64,000 bases of DNA, from positions 1,074,609 through 1,138,608 of the forward strand of contig NZ_RBLG01000002.1 in NCBI RefSeq assembly GCF_003634585.1. The letters are read 5' to 3'. The stretch is from Gillisia mitskevichiae. GTDB taxonomy: Bacteria; Bacteroidota; Bacteroidia; Flavobacteriales; Flavobacteriaceae. The first letter of the stretch is position 1; every line of letters starts with the position of its first letter. The notes below the pieces were generated by a model. The model was not told where the DNA came from, ran no database searches, and worked only from the letters and a program-made list of their open reading frames with translations. Position numbers and translations under genes: made by a program. This document shows positions 54,239-63,700 of this stretch, one piece after another.

Positions 54239-55402
54239 TTATTCTTGTTCCAGTTTTATAGGATAACCACTAAATTTAACAGACGATTCTTCTAAAATAT
54301 CAGCTAAATATTGATTGGCAATCTTTGAAATATTTAAAATTGCGGGTGCCTCCTTTGCAGCTTCTCTAGCAATATCTAAGTGTCTTAAATTCGGTGATCT
54401 TAATATTGCATTTTTTAATCTCTCATCATAAAATCCAATTCCAAATTCCTCATAACCCGCTTTAATATATGGAGCAGCTACCGGTATACCTTGAGCTAGA
54501 AAAGCTGCTGCGCTTCCACTTTTCCCTAAAACATGTTGCGGAACTGGTGTAATACAAAGGTCTGAAGATTGAATTGTTTTTTTAAGTGCAATTTCATTTA
54601 AAAAACCTTTATAAATAATTCTCCTGTTAACTCTAGGTATTTTTCTTAATTCATTAACCAATCTTACACGTTCTTCGTGGCATCCTCCTACTAGTAAAAT
54701 TCTAAAATCTATATCTGCCAAAATAAGTTCTTTAACCAATTTCTTCATAAACTCAATAACACTTTCCCTTACTTTAAATTGGCTAAAAAAAACAATATTA
54801 AAATTTGGGCTATATCCATGTAAAGAACCATTGTTTTCTAAAATATTTGAAAATATTGGTAATTCTTTTGCCGAGAACCCGAGATACTTAAGCCTTTTCT
54901 TATATAGTGGAAGACTGGTATGAATTACATTTGGATTGAGTTTCCTGGCCAGATCTTTAATAAAAAATCTTTGTAAAGAGGCGATAATTGTATTTTTATA
55001 ATTAGTAGAATCAATCCAAAGTTCATGAAACATAATTTGCCATTTTCTTCCTTTAGAAAAGAAATGTAATTGATATGCCAAATTCCAAGGAATTCCTTTT
55101 TGTTGGAAGGAATAGGGTACATATTGCAAGCTTAGCCATTCAGGGTTTTGTTTCTCTATCCAGTTTTTAGCTAAAATAGTTTTCCGGTAAGTAGCTAATT
55201 TTTCTCCTAACCTAAGCACTGGAATTTCTACACCTTTAAATTCTTGGATAGATTCACTATACTCATCTATATATTTATCATTTAAGGATAATATAGCTGT
55301 ATTTAGATGCTGGGTCCTTAATTCAGCAGCCAAACGGCGCGTATAATCACCTACTCCATCTCGACCAGGCTCTAATGTTCCACATATAAATACAATGTTC
55401 AT
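54239..55402 (-). CDS. GT-B glycosyltransferase-like protein
   Basis: This 387-aa protein begins MNIVFICGTLEPGRDGVGDYTRRL, a GT-B N-terminal pattern, and has ILLVGGCHEERVRLVNELRK and SDLCITPVPQHVLGKSGSAAAFLAQGI in the C-terminal half. The C-terminal motif is less like the standard GT4 E-x7-E motif than its neighbours, so it may have a different donor or a lower activity. It is in the GT operon, 9 bases upstream of the next GT4 gene. Confidence 0.8.
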   Translation of the reverse strand: MNIVFICGTLEPGRDGVGDYTRRLAAELRTQHLNTAILSLNDKYIDEYSESIQEFKGVEIPVLRLGEKLATYRKTILAKNWIEKQNPEWLSLQYVPYSFQQKGIPWNLAYQLHFFSKGRKWQIMFHELWIDSTNYKNTIIASLQRFFIKDLARKLNPNVIHTSLPLYKKRLKYLGFSAKELPIFSNILENNGSLHGYSPNFNIVFFSQFKVRESVIEFMKKLVKELILADIDFRILLVGGCHEERVRLVNELRKIPRVNRRIIYKGFLNEIALKKTIQSSDLCITPVPQHVLGKSGSAAAFLAQGIPVAAPYIKAGYEEFGIGFYDERLKNAILRSPNLRHLDIAREAAKEAPAILNISKIANQYLADILEESSVKFSGYPIKLEQE

Positions 55403-55403
55403 A

Positions 55404-56381
55404 TCAATTCATTAAAGCGTTAAATTTCAATCTTCCTCGTTGCTTGAACAAGCGAATTTTGAGGGCTAAATCTACTCCTAATAACATCGAAATACTTTTA
55501 AAGACAAGACCACCGTGAGGAGATGGAGATGAATAACCCAGGTTTCTTATCTCATTTTTACACTGTAAAAGTAAATCTGGATAATTTGGAAAAGAGTTGC
55601 AATAATAAACGCTTAAAGCTTTTCGACCCAATTCATGAGATGCTCTCATATCTAAAAATTGCTGGAAAGATTTTACATAGCATTTATAGGAATATAGCCA
55701 ACTTTCATAGACTTTTTTTGAGTTAAATGCTTTGCTTACGCTTTGAGGAACATCACGTCTATAGAAAAATATTGAACCTTCACTATAAATAATTCCTTCT
55801 GAATTTAAAATTAACCTTGTAAAATATTCTCCATCATTATTTATTAAAACCTCTTCATTCCATCCAGCAGTAATTTTAACCAATTTTGCAGGCACTAGCC
55901 ACATGCCTGTAGTGTAATATTTCCCGAAATTATCAAACATTCTATTAAAATATTCTTCCCTTTTTAAATTTGAATAATAGAAATCAAATCCTATTTCCAA
56001 CTTCTTCTCATCACCAATAATATATCCCATTGTACCGCTATAGATGTAATTATCTCCATACTTTAAATACTGAAGCATTTGTAATTCTAGCTTTTCTTCA
56101 TGTAATATATCATCTGCATCTAAAAACTGAATTAACTGTCCACTAGATTTTGAGATTCCAAAATTCCTTGCCTTACATGGACCGCCATTTGGAATCTTGA
56201 AGTATAGAATTCGATTATCATTCATAGAATTCACTATTTCTGAAGATCTATCAATGCTTCCATCGTCCACAATAATAATTTCAAAATTCTTGTAAGTCTG
56301 ATTTAAACAACTATAAAGAGTATCATGTATATATTTTTCAGAATTATATAATGGAATAATAATGGACACTAGTGGTTTCAT
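55404..56381 (-). CDS. Family 2 glycosyltransferase
   Basis: This 325-aa GT-A protein has the typical start VSIIIPLYNSEKYIHDTL, the IIIVDDGSIDRS donor motif, an IQFLDADDIL D-x-D motif and a WNEEVLINNDGEYFTRLIL acceptor region. It adds a sugar to the repeat unit. It sits 2 bases from the gene before it and 11 bases from the next. Specificity is unknown. Confidence 0.9.
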   Translation of the reverse strand: MKPLVSIIIPLYNSEKYIHDTLYSCLNQTYKNFEIIIVDDGSIDRSSEIVNSMNDNRILYFKIPNGGPCKARNFGISKSSGQLIQFLDADDILHEEKLELQMLQYLKYGDNYIYSGTMGYIIGDEKKLEIGFDFYYSNLKREEYFNRMFDNFGKYYTTGMWLVPAKLVKITAGWNEEVLINNDGEYFTRLILNSEGIIYSEGSIFFYRRDVPQSVSKAFNSKKVYESWLYSYKCYVKSFQQFLDMRASHELGRKALSVYYCNSFPNYPDLLLQCKNEIRNLGYSSPSPHGGLVFKSISMLLGVDLALKIRLFKQRGRLKFNALMN

Positions 56382-56391
56382 ATAAAAAAAA

Positions 56392-57585
56392 TTAAGCCTT
56401 ATAAATTAAGTTTTTATTGAAATTCTTTTCAACGCCAGAATTCTCGTTTTGGAGATTAGAATGAAAATATCTATACTGCTCATCTACTGTTTTCGCTATA
56501 TTTTCCCAACAATAATGTTTAACAACTCTATTACGTGCTCTCTTAGACAATTCTTCTAATATATCTGGGGATTGCAAAATTTCTGTGATCTTATGTGCCA
56601 TTCCTTTCCAATTACCTCTAGTTATAAGTAGTTCTGGGAGTATAAAATCTGAAGGTCCAGGAACATTATATGCAACTACTGGAAGCCCGGCACACATCAT
56701 TTCTAATGCACCAAACCCAAAACTTTCAAGATAAGATGGGAAAATTCCGGCATGACAACCTTTTAAAAGCTCAGGTAAATTATCTGCCTTAAATTTCGGG
56801 TGAACTTCAATAGAAGGATGGTGTTTTCTGGGAAAAAATTTTAAAACTTCCTCCTTTGTAGCAAACAAACCCCCAGTTCCCAAAAGTTTCAAACGTATCT
56901 CGGGAAATTTTTCCTTTAATGCTGTAAATATTGGGCCGAAATCCATTGCTCCTTTTCTAAAATCGAAGGTTCCAACAAATGCCAATTGTAGGGGAAAGGT
57001 TTTTTCAATTGTTATATTATTGAATTTAAGTATTCTATGGGAATGAATTCCATTAGGAATAATTATTATTCTGTCTGCAGCATAGCCCTTAAAAATAAGC
57101 ATATCTCTGTCTTGTTTATTTTGTACCTGAATAAGATCACTTTGAGATAGACTAAAGTCCATCCTTTTTTGATGTTGCAATTTTTCCTTATTAGCAAAAA
57201 CAAGATCTTTTATTTCTTTAGTAAAAAGGGACAAGCGAGTTTTTAGATCGTGTTTAAATTTCACTATAGAAAAATGATAAGCCAAAATTGCCGGCCTAGC
57301 TACGAATAAGGTTTTCGGATTAAAAAGATCTCTATTAAATGGGAGAGTATCATATTCATATAAAATAACGTCAAACTCATAATAGTTATCCTGTAAATAC
57401 TGCTTTAAGGCTAAACTATGCTTCAAGGCGTTATATCTCTCCTTTTCTGGGATCCCCAGTAATTTTTTATCTACAAGTGTGGTGTTCCAACCTAAGCCTT
57501 CAAGGCCTTGAGCTAATTCAATTCGATTTTTGGTGAAGCCTTTTTCTAGTGAAAAATTGCCCTTAGAACAGAGTGCGATCTTCAT
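56392..57585 (-). CDS. Family 4 glycosyltransferase
   Basis: This 397-aa GT-B protein has LAFVGTFDFRKGAMDFGPIF and HAGIFPSYLESFGFGALEMM with CAGLPVVAYNVPGPSDFI, a typical GT4 donor site. The start MKIALCSKGNFSLEKGFTKN is a normal GT-B beginning. It is separated from the GT2 gene upstream by 123 bp, a possible internal promoter. Sugar specificity is unknown. Confidence 0.9.
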   Translation of the reverse strand: MKIALCSKGNFSLEKGFTKNRIELAQGLEGLGWNTTLVDKKLLGIPEKERYNALKHSLALKQYLQDNYYEFDVILYEYDTLPFNRDLFNPKTLFVARPAILAYHFSIVKFKHDLKTRLSLFTKEIKDLVFANKEKLQHQKRMDFSLSQSDLIQVQNKQDRDMLIFKGYAADRIIIIPNGIHSHRILKFNNITIEKTFPLQLAFVGTFDFRKGAMDFGPIFTALKEKFPEIRLKLLGTGGLFATKEEVLKFFPRKHHPSIEVHPKFKADNLPELLKGCHAGIFPSYLESFGFGALEMMCAGLPVVAYNVPGPSDFILPELLITRGNWKGMAHKITEILQSPDILEELSKRARNRVVKHYCWENIAKTVDEQYRYFHSNLQNENSGVEKNFNKNLIYKA

Positions 57586-57708
57586 TTTTTAAATAATTAT
57601 AGGTAAAAAGTAATGGATTACAAGTCAAAAAAAACTAGTAAATGAATAGTTCAGAATAATAATTAAATAAAACTTGAGGGATTTATTGAGCTTATATTTA
57701 GTCCGATA

Positions 57709-58596
57709 CTATTTTTTATTCTCATATTTTAATTTGGCATAATCTCCAGTTGCAGTTATATAATGCCTTAAAAGAACCACGAAGAATTTATCTAAAAAAT
57801 TAATTCCATCACTATAATAGGCAAAGATTTTCTTGATCTCCCAAAAGCGAGGTTTCACAAGTTTTAGATAGGCTAAGGATCTGTTATATTTAGATCCTCT
57901 ATTAGTAGTATTAAACATTGCTTGCCCTTCCCCAACTCGCTTTGCTTTCTTTACCAACTCAGAAACGGTAGATCTAGCAGGGTGATTAACAAAACTCTCA
58001 GGAGCGTAGCCTATTTTGTAACCGTTTTTATTTGCAAGCTTACCCCATTGGTAATCTCCACCAGACATTAATTTATCATTAAAGAAACCCACATTTCTGA
58101 AAACTTCCTTATAGGCAAACATATTAGCTGTAACTGCATTTCCTGAACGCACATAGGCCTCTTGAGGAAAAGCAAATATATAATCATACCATTCTACAAA
58201 AGATGGCAACTTATTTTTTGAAAAAATTCTAATACCACCCCCCATTCGCTGATATTTTGGAAATTTATTGAAAAAATTCACGGCATTTTCAATCCATAGT
58301 AAATCTGGTATACAATCTGAATCTGTAAATCCAATAATTTCTCCCTTGCACTCATTAAGCCCCTTATTTCTTGCAGCATAAGATCCTGGTAATTTCTCAA
58401 TAAGCAACCTGCAGTTCTTGGCTAATTGGATTTTTTTTGGCAATGGATCTTCTATTGGAGCATTATTTATTACCAAAATTTCAAAATGATCCTGCGGATA
58501 GCTTTGTTTTTTTAATGCATTAAGACATAATTCTAGACGAGGCCAATCTTTATAAGTCGGTATTATTATGGACACAAAATGATTTTTCATGATCAA
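57709..58596 (-). CDS. Family 2 glycosyltransferase
   Basis: This 295-aa GT-A protein has FVSIIIPTYKDWPRLELCLN, a GFTDSDCIPD D-x-D motif at about 90-100 and GGDYQWGKLANKNGYKIGYAPE. A helical C-terminal end follows. Its start codon overlaps the P-loop kinase gene by 4 bases. It is one of the repeat-unit transferases. Confidence 0.88.
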   Translation of the reverse strand: MIMKNHFVSIIIPTYKDWPRLELCLNALKKQSYPQDHFEILVINNAPIEDPLPKKIQLAKNCRLLIEKLPGSYAARNKGLNECKGEIIGFTDSDCIPDLLWIENAVNFFNKFPKYQRMGGGIRIFSKNKLPSFVEWYDYIFAFPQEAYVRSGNAVTANMFAYKEVFRNVGFFNDKLMSGGDYQWGKLANKNGYKIGYAPESFVNHPARSTVSELVKKAKRVGEGQAMFNTTNRGSKYNRSLAYLKLVKPRFWEIKKIFAYYSDGINFLDKFFVVLLRHYITATGDYAKLKYENKK

Positions 58597-59474
58597 TATC
58601 TATTTTGTAATATTCCTTTAACTGGTATTTCATGGAATTCATTCTTTATAAACTCAACTATTCTTAAAGCATTATCCCGGATAGACTCTGTTGAATCTAA
58701 AACTAAAACCGGGCATCCACATTCTTTAACATACTCAATTGCTGTAACTATTCTTTGCCTAGATGCTGCAGAAAACTCTATTATCTCTTTAGATGTCAAT
58801 CCCTTATGCATATCTCTTATGTCTGTTCTATACTTAATTCTTTTTGCATTTTCCACTAAATCGGTGTACAAATAAACAATTCCGTTAGGCCATGGCATTG
58901 TATCTAGCAAATCTTTGATTTCTACTTTTTCATCTATTATATTATTACTCTTGTACAATCCGCGGTCTATCATATTTATTAAACCTTCATCTATAATAAA
59001 TGTTTTATCGTCCTTTTTTTCCATTAAAATTTGGAATTTTTTCATGATCAAATAAATGAATTCTGCCTTCTCAAACCTTAGATCCATTCCATTCGAACTA
59101 CTCCCTTGCTTATAAAAAATATTTTTCCAACAGGCATCTACATATTTTGGATATTTAGACACAAATCTTTCACCAGCCTGCTTTAAAATATACAGATCTG
59201 TGAAATTTCTTCCTAACTTAAATTTTCTGTAAATTCTTTTTATAAAACTAAATGAGTCTTCAAGCTTGGATACACGACTATTTATTGGTCTTCTACCTTT
59301 CTTTAATTCGGATAATAGCTCTTCTAAAAATTCTAAGTGACTTTTTTCTCCCATCGGGTTTTTATTGGAAACAGTCTCCCAAGCATCCCCATTTTCAGAG
59401 ATCTTTTCGAGCTCCTTAAAAATGGTAGATTTTCCTACTCCCGGCGAACCACATATTTCAATTATTCTAGCCAT
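58593..59474 (-). CDS. P-loop nucleotide kinase-like protein in the polysaccharide cluster
   Basis: This 293-aa soluble protein starts with MARIIEICGSPGVGKSTIF, a clear Walker A P-loop (8-16). Further parts have KTFIIDEGLINMIDRGL as a Walker B-like strand and a positively charged LID-like region (KRIKYRTDIRDMHKG). This is a kinase-like P-loop enzyme, but I cannot name the substrate. It lies between a GT2 gene and a nucleotidyltransferase/NDK-like fusion. The three probably act together, for example to make a nucleotide or sugar-nucleotide donor. Confidence 0.75.
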   Translation of the reverse strand: MARIIEICGSPGVGKSTIFKELEKISENGDAWETVSNKNPMGEKSHLEFLEELLSELKKGRRPINSRVSKLEDSFSFIKRIYRKFKLGRNFTDLYILKQAGERFVSKYPKYVDACWKNIFYKQGSSSNGMDLRFEKAEFIYLIMKKFQILMEKKDDKTFIIDEGLINMIDRGLYKSNNIIDEKVEIKDLLDTMPWPNGIVYLYTDLVENAKRIKYRTDIRDMHKGLTSKEIIEFSAASRQRIVTAIEYVKECGCPVLVLDSTESIRDNALRIVEFIKNEFHEIPVKGILQNRY

Positions 59475-59480
59475 TTTTAA

Positions 59481-60779
59481 TCATATTAATTGAGACGATA
59501 TCCTATTAATGCTTTTATAGTTTCTCTTATCCTCCACTATATTTTCAATATGTTCTAGGTAATCACCACCCAAAAAAGATAAATAGTACTTAGCATCCAT
59601 TTCATTATCTGAAGAATGAACCCCATTATAATCTGCTTTTTTTATAGTTCTATTTGAAGTTATTAAATCTCTAAACCTATACTTAGCCAGCATATTATTA
59701 TTATTTGTGGTTCGGGATTGCTTTTTTTGATCAATATCATTTAAAGGTTTCGGTTCAAAATCATAGGCAACTAGAAAAGCTTCAGGCACACCACCAGAGT
59801 ATTTAAATGGTCCTTTATCCCATTTTCCACCACGTATAAATCTAGTTGCATTATCCTTTTGCTTTTGGTTAAGAAATTGTATATCTAATATTTCGAACTG
59901 ATATTCATTTTCAAGAAAAAGCTTAAAATCTTCCAGTAATTTATCTTTAACTAATCTTTCCCTTATAACAAACACAGTAAGTTCCCCGCCACGGATATCA
60001 CTGGATAATCTCTTTTGAAAAATTTCCAATTCGGGTTTTATATCCACTAATTTTGAAAGAGTATCTTCAGCAGGAATATATTCATTGGTTTCCAACCATT
60101 TAAACAAACATTCTGCATTAATATCGACCTCTTCTCCTATGTTAAGCGAATGTTCAGAAAGAATTGTTGAATAAGCATGCTCTACTGCGCCAGAATAATC
60201 GCCAAATCCCTCAATTCCTGAAGCCTTTCCTTTATGGAATAAGGCGTGATAGGCCAATGAAGCAAAGTATTCTCTAGGAGATGGAACGTATACTCCTTTA
60301 AAAAGTCTCCGAGATTTTAAGAGATCGTGCCCCATATTAGACTGAAAATATGGAATACCCTTATGACTTCCATAGAAACTACCTGTAAGTGTATATATAT
60401 CGCATTTTAATCCATTACCATTATCAGTAAATGTTATTAGATCATCAATTTTATTTCTATGTTCGTCCTTAATTAAAATATCCATATCCTCGTCTACGGG
60501 CATTTCTGGAAGCCCTTCCCACCATCTCAGTAAGACATAATCTATCTTTCTATCATTCAGAATAGAAAAAAATTCCATTCGACTAATTCCCTTTCTTATA
60601 TATACTCTTGCAGATTTATGTGGATTAAGTTTAGATCTTATATATCTATAATCATCTCTAAGTTTATTATAAGTTCTCCTTATCACTATACTCTTAAGAA
60701 TTTTAGAATATATCTCGGGTGGTAAAAACTGAAGTAGTTTATTAATTCTAAATTTTACATTGGATCCTAAAGTTTGCAT
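59481..60779 (-). CDS. Nucleotidyltransferase-like/NDK-like fusion protein
   Basis: This 432-aa protein has two parts. Residues about 60-200 look like a nucleotidyltransferase fold: DEDMDIL (D98, D100) and CDIYT (D127), the three acidic residues expected. Residues about 265-410 follow a nucleoside-diphosphate kinase, with the start LTVFVIRERLVKDKLLEDF and a late NGVHSSDNEMDAKYYLSF, which matches the N-x-x-H-G-S-D-S active site (His388, Ser389 in place of Gly, Asn392 in place of Ser). The catalytic His is kept. The gene sits 7 bases from the P-loop kinase gene. The exact reaction is unknown; a role in activating a sugar or nucleotide for the polymer is my inference. Confidence 0.7.
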   Translation of the reverse strand: MQTLGSNVKFRINKLLQFLPPEIYSKILKSIVIRRTYNKLRDDYRYIRSKLNPHKSARVYIRKGISRMEFFSILNDRKIDYVLLRWWEGLPEMPVDEDMDILIKDEHRNKIDDLITFTDNGNGLKCDIYTLTGSFYGSHKGIPYFQSNMGHDLLKSRRLFKGVYVPSPREYFASLAYHALFHKGKASGIEGFGDYSGAVEHAYSTILSEHSLNIGEEVDINAECLFKWLETNEYIPAEDTLSKLVDIKPELEIFQKRLSSDIRGGELTVFVIRERLVKDKLLEDFKLFLENEYQFEILDIQFLNQKQKDNATRFIRGGKWDKGPFKYSGGVPEAFLVAYDFEPKPLNDIDQKKQSRTTNNNNMLAKYRFRDLITSNRTIKKADYNGVHSSDNEMDAKYYLSFLGGDYLEHIENIVEDKRNYKSINRISSQLI

Positions 60780-60796
60780 AGAAATTGTTTTAATTA

Positions 60797-63700
60797 TTAT
60801 CTCAAAATTATTCTAAGTGTTTTTCCATAACCAGATGCAGTTTCTAATCTTAGAAGATAAACACCTCTTTGAAGCCAACTACCATCCCATCGAAATAAGT
60901 TAGTTTCCATAGCCTTAACATTTCCTTCTTTTATTTTAGATATTCTGGTTCCCTTAGTATCATAGAGAACCAAGTTATATTTAGAAGATTCCTTCATAGA
61001 AAATTGTATTGTAGCAACTGTAGTTTCCGGGTTTTGAATAACCAAAAATTCTTCCCTGAATTCATCATCCTCAGAATTAATTAAATTGGAATTCTCTGAA
61101 ATTTCAAAATGGTTTTTAAGGGAAGAAGTCGGACTAAATAAATTATAGACTTCTGAAGCTGTGAGTGCTTTATTATAAATTTTAACATCATCCATTGCTC
61201 CCATTATCCCCCTATACCCATCATTCCCAGCACCAACTGCTAATGTTTGAGAATTAACAGCAATAGCTGGAGTCCATGAAAATCCTTTGGAGCTATTTTC
61301 TATCCCGTTTATATAGATTTTCATCTCTAATCCATTAAATGTAACTGCTACATGCATCCATGTGGACCCATTAGTTGGATAAGAAATCTGGGAATTTATT
61401 CTATATGTATCTCCAGAAGTTTTTTGATTAAATCTGAAAAAGATCTTACCACTGCTAGAAAGTGACAATTCATACCCATCTATGCTATTATGTTCAGATT
61501 TTTTAACAAGGTATTGTGTAGCCTTTTTTTCTGGTTTTATCCAACTGGCAATCGTAATTGGTCCGGAAATATCTAATGAGCTATTATCTGCTGCGTAAGA
61601 ATATTGGTTAGACCCATTAAACCTTAAGGCATAGGAATCTATCCCTGCTACCCAGGAAGGAGAGCCAATAACAACCGCATTATTCAAATATGTAGAACTG
61701 TCGTCCAGGCTAGAGCCAATGCCTTCATTCATATCCCAATGAGCTACTAAGTTGCTAGAATTATTTTGAATAGTTGTAAAGCTCCAAGTAGAAGACCAAG
61801 CACCAAAACCACCAGAATTATATCCTCTTACACGCCAATAATAGGTTGTAAAATTATTTAATCCATTTAAAGTTATTGAAGTTCCATTTACCCCTATTCG
61901 GTCAAAAACTAGAGTGGAAAAATCATTTTGAGGAGAAACCTGAACTGAATAATTATTAGAATTTAATGATGAATTCCAACTTAAAATACCATTAATCGAA
62001 ATATTTGTTGCTCCATTAATAGGCGAACTTAATAAAGGTATCTCCGGTTGCTCGGGGCTAGAGTTAATGGTTGCTAATTCCATTATCGCATTAGCGTCTA
62101 AAGCAGTATTATAGATTCGAACATCATCCATTGCTCCCATTATACCTCTAAACCCATCCGATCCCGCTCCTATAGCTAATGCAAGAGAATTATTACTTAT
62201 TGGAGGAGTATTAGTGTAATTTATAGAACTGTTCTCAACCCCATTTATATACATTTTTATTTCTGAACCGTTATATGTTACGGCCACATGCATCCAAGTG
62301 GATCCATTTGAAGGATATGACACTTGAGAATCTAATCGATAAGTATTTCCTGAGGTTTTTTGATTAAATCTGAAAAATACTTTACCGGTACTGGACAGTG
62401 ATAATTCGTAACCGTCTATTCCATTTTGATCGGCTTTTTTAACTAAGTATTGGGTTGTAATTCTTTCTGGCTTTATCCAAGTCGCAATTGTAATAGCCCC
62501 ACTTATATCTAACATATTATTATCTGCAATTGAAGCATATTGATTGGATCCATTGAATCTTAAACCATAGGAATCTTTTCCTTCGATCCAACTAGGTGAG
62601 CCAAAAGTTGAAGCTGTATTACCATTTGGGGAACTGTCTGTTAAAATAGTTCCTGAACCTTCATCCATTTTCCAATGTGCTACTAAGTTTCCCGCAGCCA
62701 TTCCTATTGTTGTAAAACTCCATATAGCAGATTCACTCGAACCGCCTGCATTTAAAGCAAATACTCTCCAGAAATAGTTGGTATTATTGGCTAAGTTATT
62801 AGGAATGGTTGTGGTGCTTGTAAGATCGGTTTGAGTTTCAACAATGTTGGCAAATGCATTGTCCGTCGCAACTTCTAAGGTATAAGAATCAACTTCAGAA
62901 ACGGCATTCCAAGTTAAGCTTGAATTTAAAGCAACATCTGTCGCTATATCTAATGGTGATACTAAAGTCGGCGCATCTGCAATGGCCGGTATTGTTGTAA
63001 AACTCCAAATAGCAGATTCACTAGAACCACCTGCATTCAAAGCAAAAACACGCCAGAAATAATCGGTATTATTGGCTAAGTTATTTGGTATTGTACTGGT
63101 ATTTGTAAGATCGGTTTGAGTTTCAACAATGTCATTAAATGTAATATCGGTTGCAATTTCCAAAGTATAAGAATCAACTTCAGAAACGGCATTCCAAGTT
63201 AAGCTTGCATCTAATGCAACATCTGTCGCGGTATTTAAAGGGGAAACTAAAGTCGGCGCATCGGCAATGGCCGGAACTGTAGTAAAACTCCAAATTGTAG
63301 ATTCACTCGAACCTCCAGCATTCAAAGCAAATACTCTCCAGAAATAATTGGTATTATTAGCCAAGTTATTAGGAGTTGCATTGGTGCTTGTAAGATCGGT
63401 TTGAGTATCGATGATATTAGCAAAAGCAATGTCTGTCGCAATTTCTAAGGTATAAGAATCGACTTCGGAAACGGCATTCCAAGTTAAACTTGCATCTAAA
63501 GCAACATCCATCGCTGCATCTAAAGGGGAAACTAAAGTCGGCGCATCGGCAATGGCAGGAACTGTTGTAAAACTCCAGATAACAGATTCACTCGAACCGC
63601 CTGCATTTAAAGCAAATACACGCCAGAAATAGTTGGTATTATTAGTCAAGTTATTTGGCGTTGCATTGGCGCTTTTAAGATCGGTTTGAGTATCGATGAT

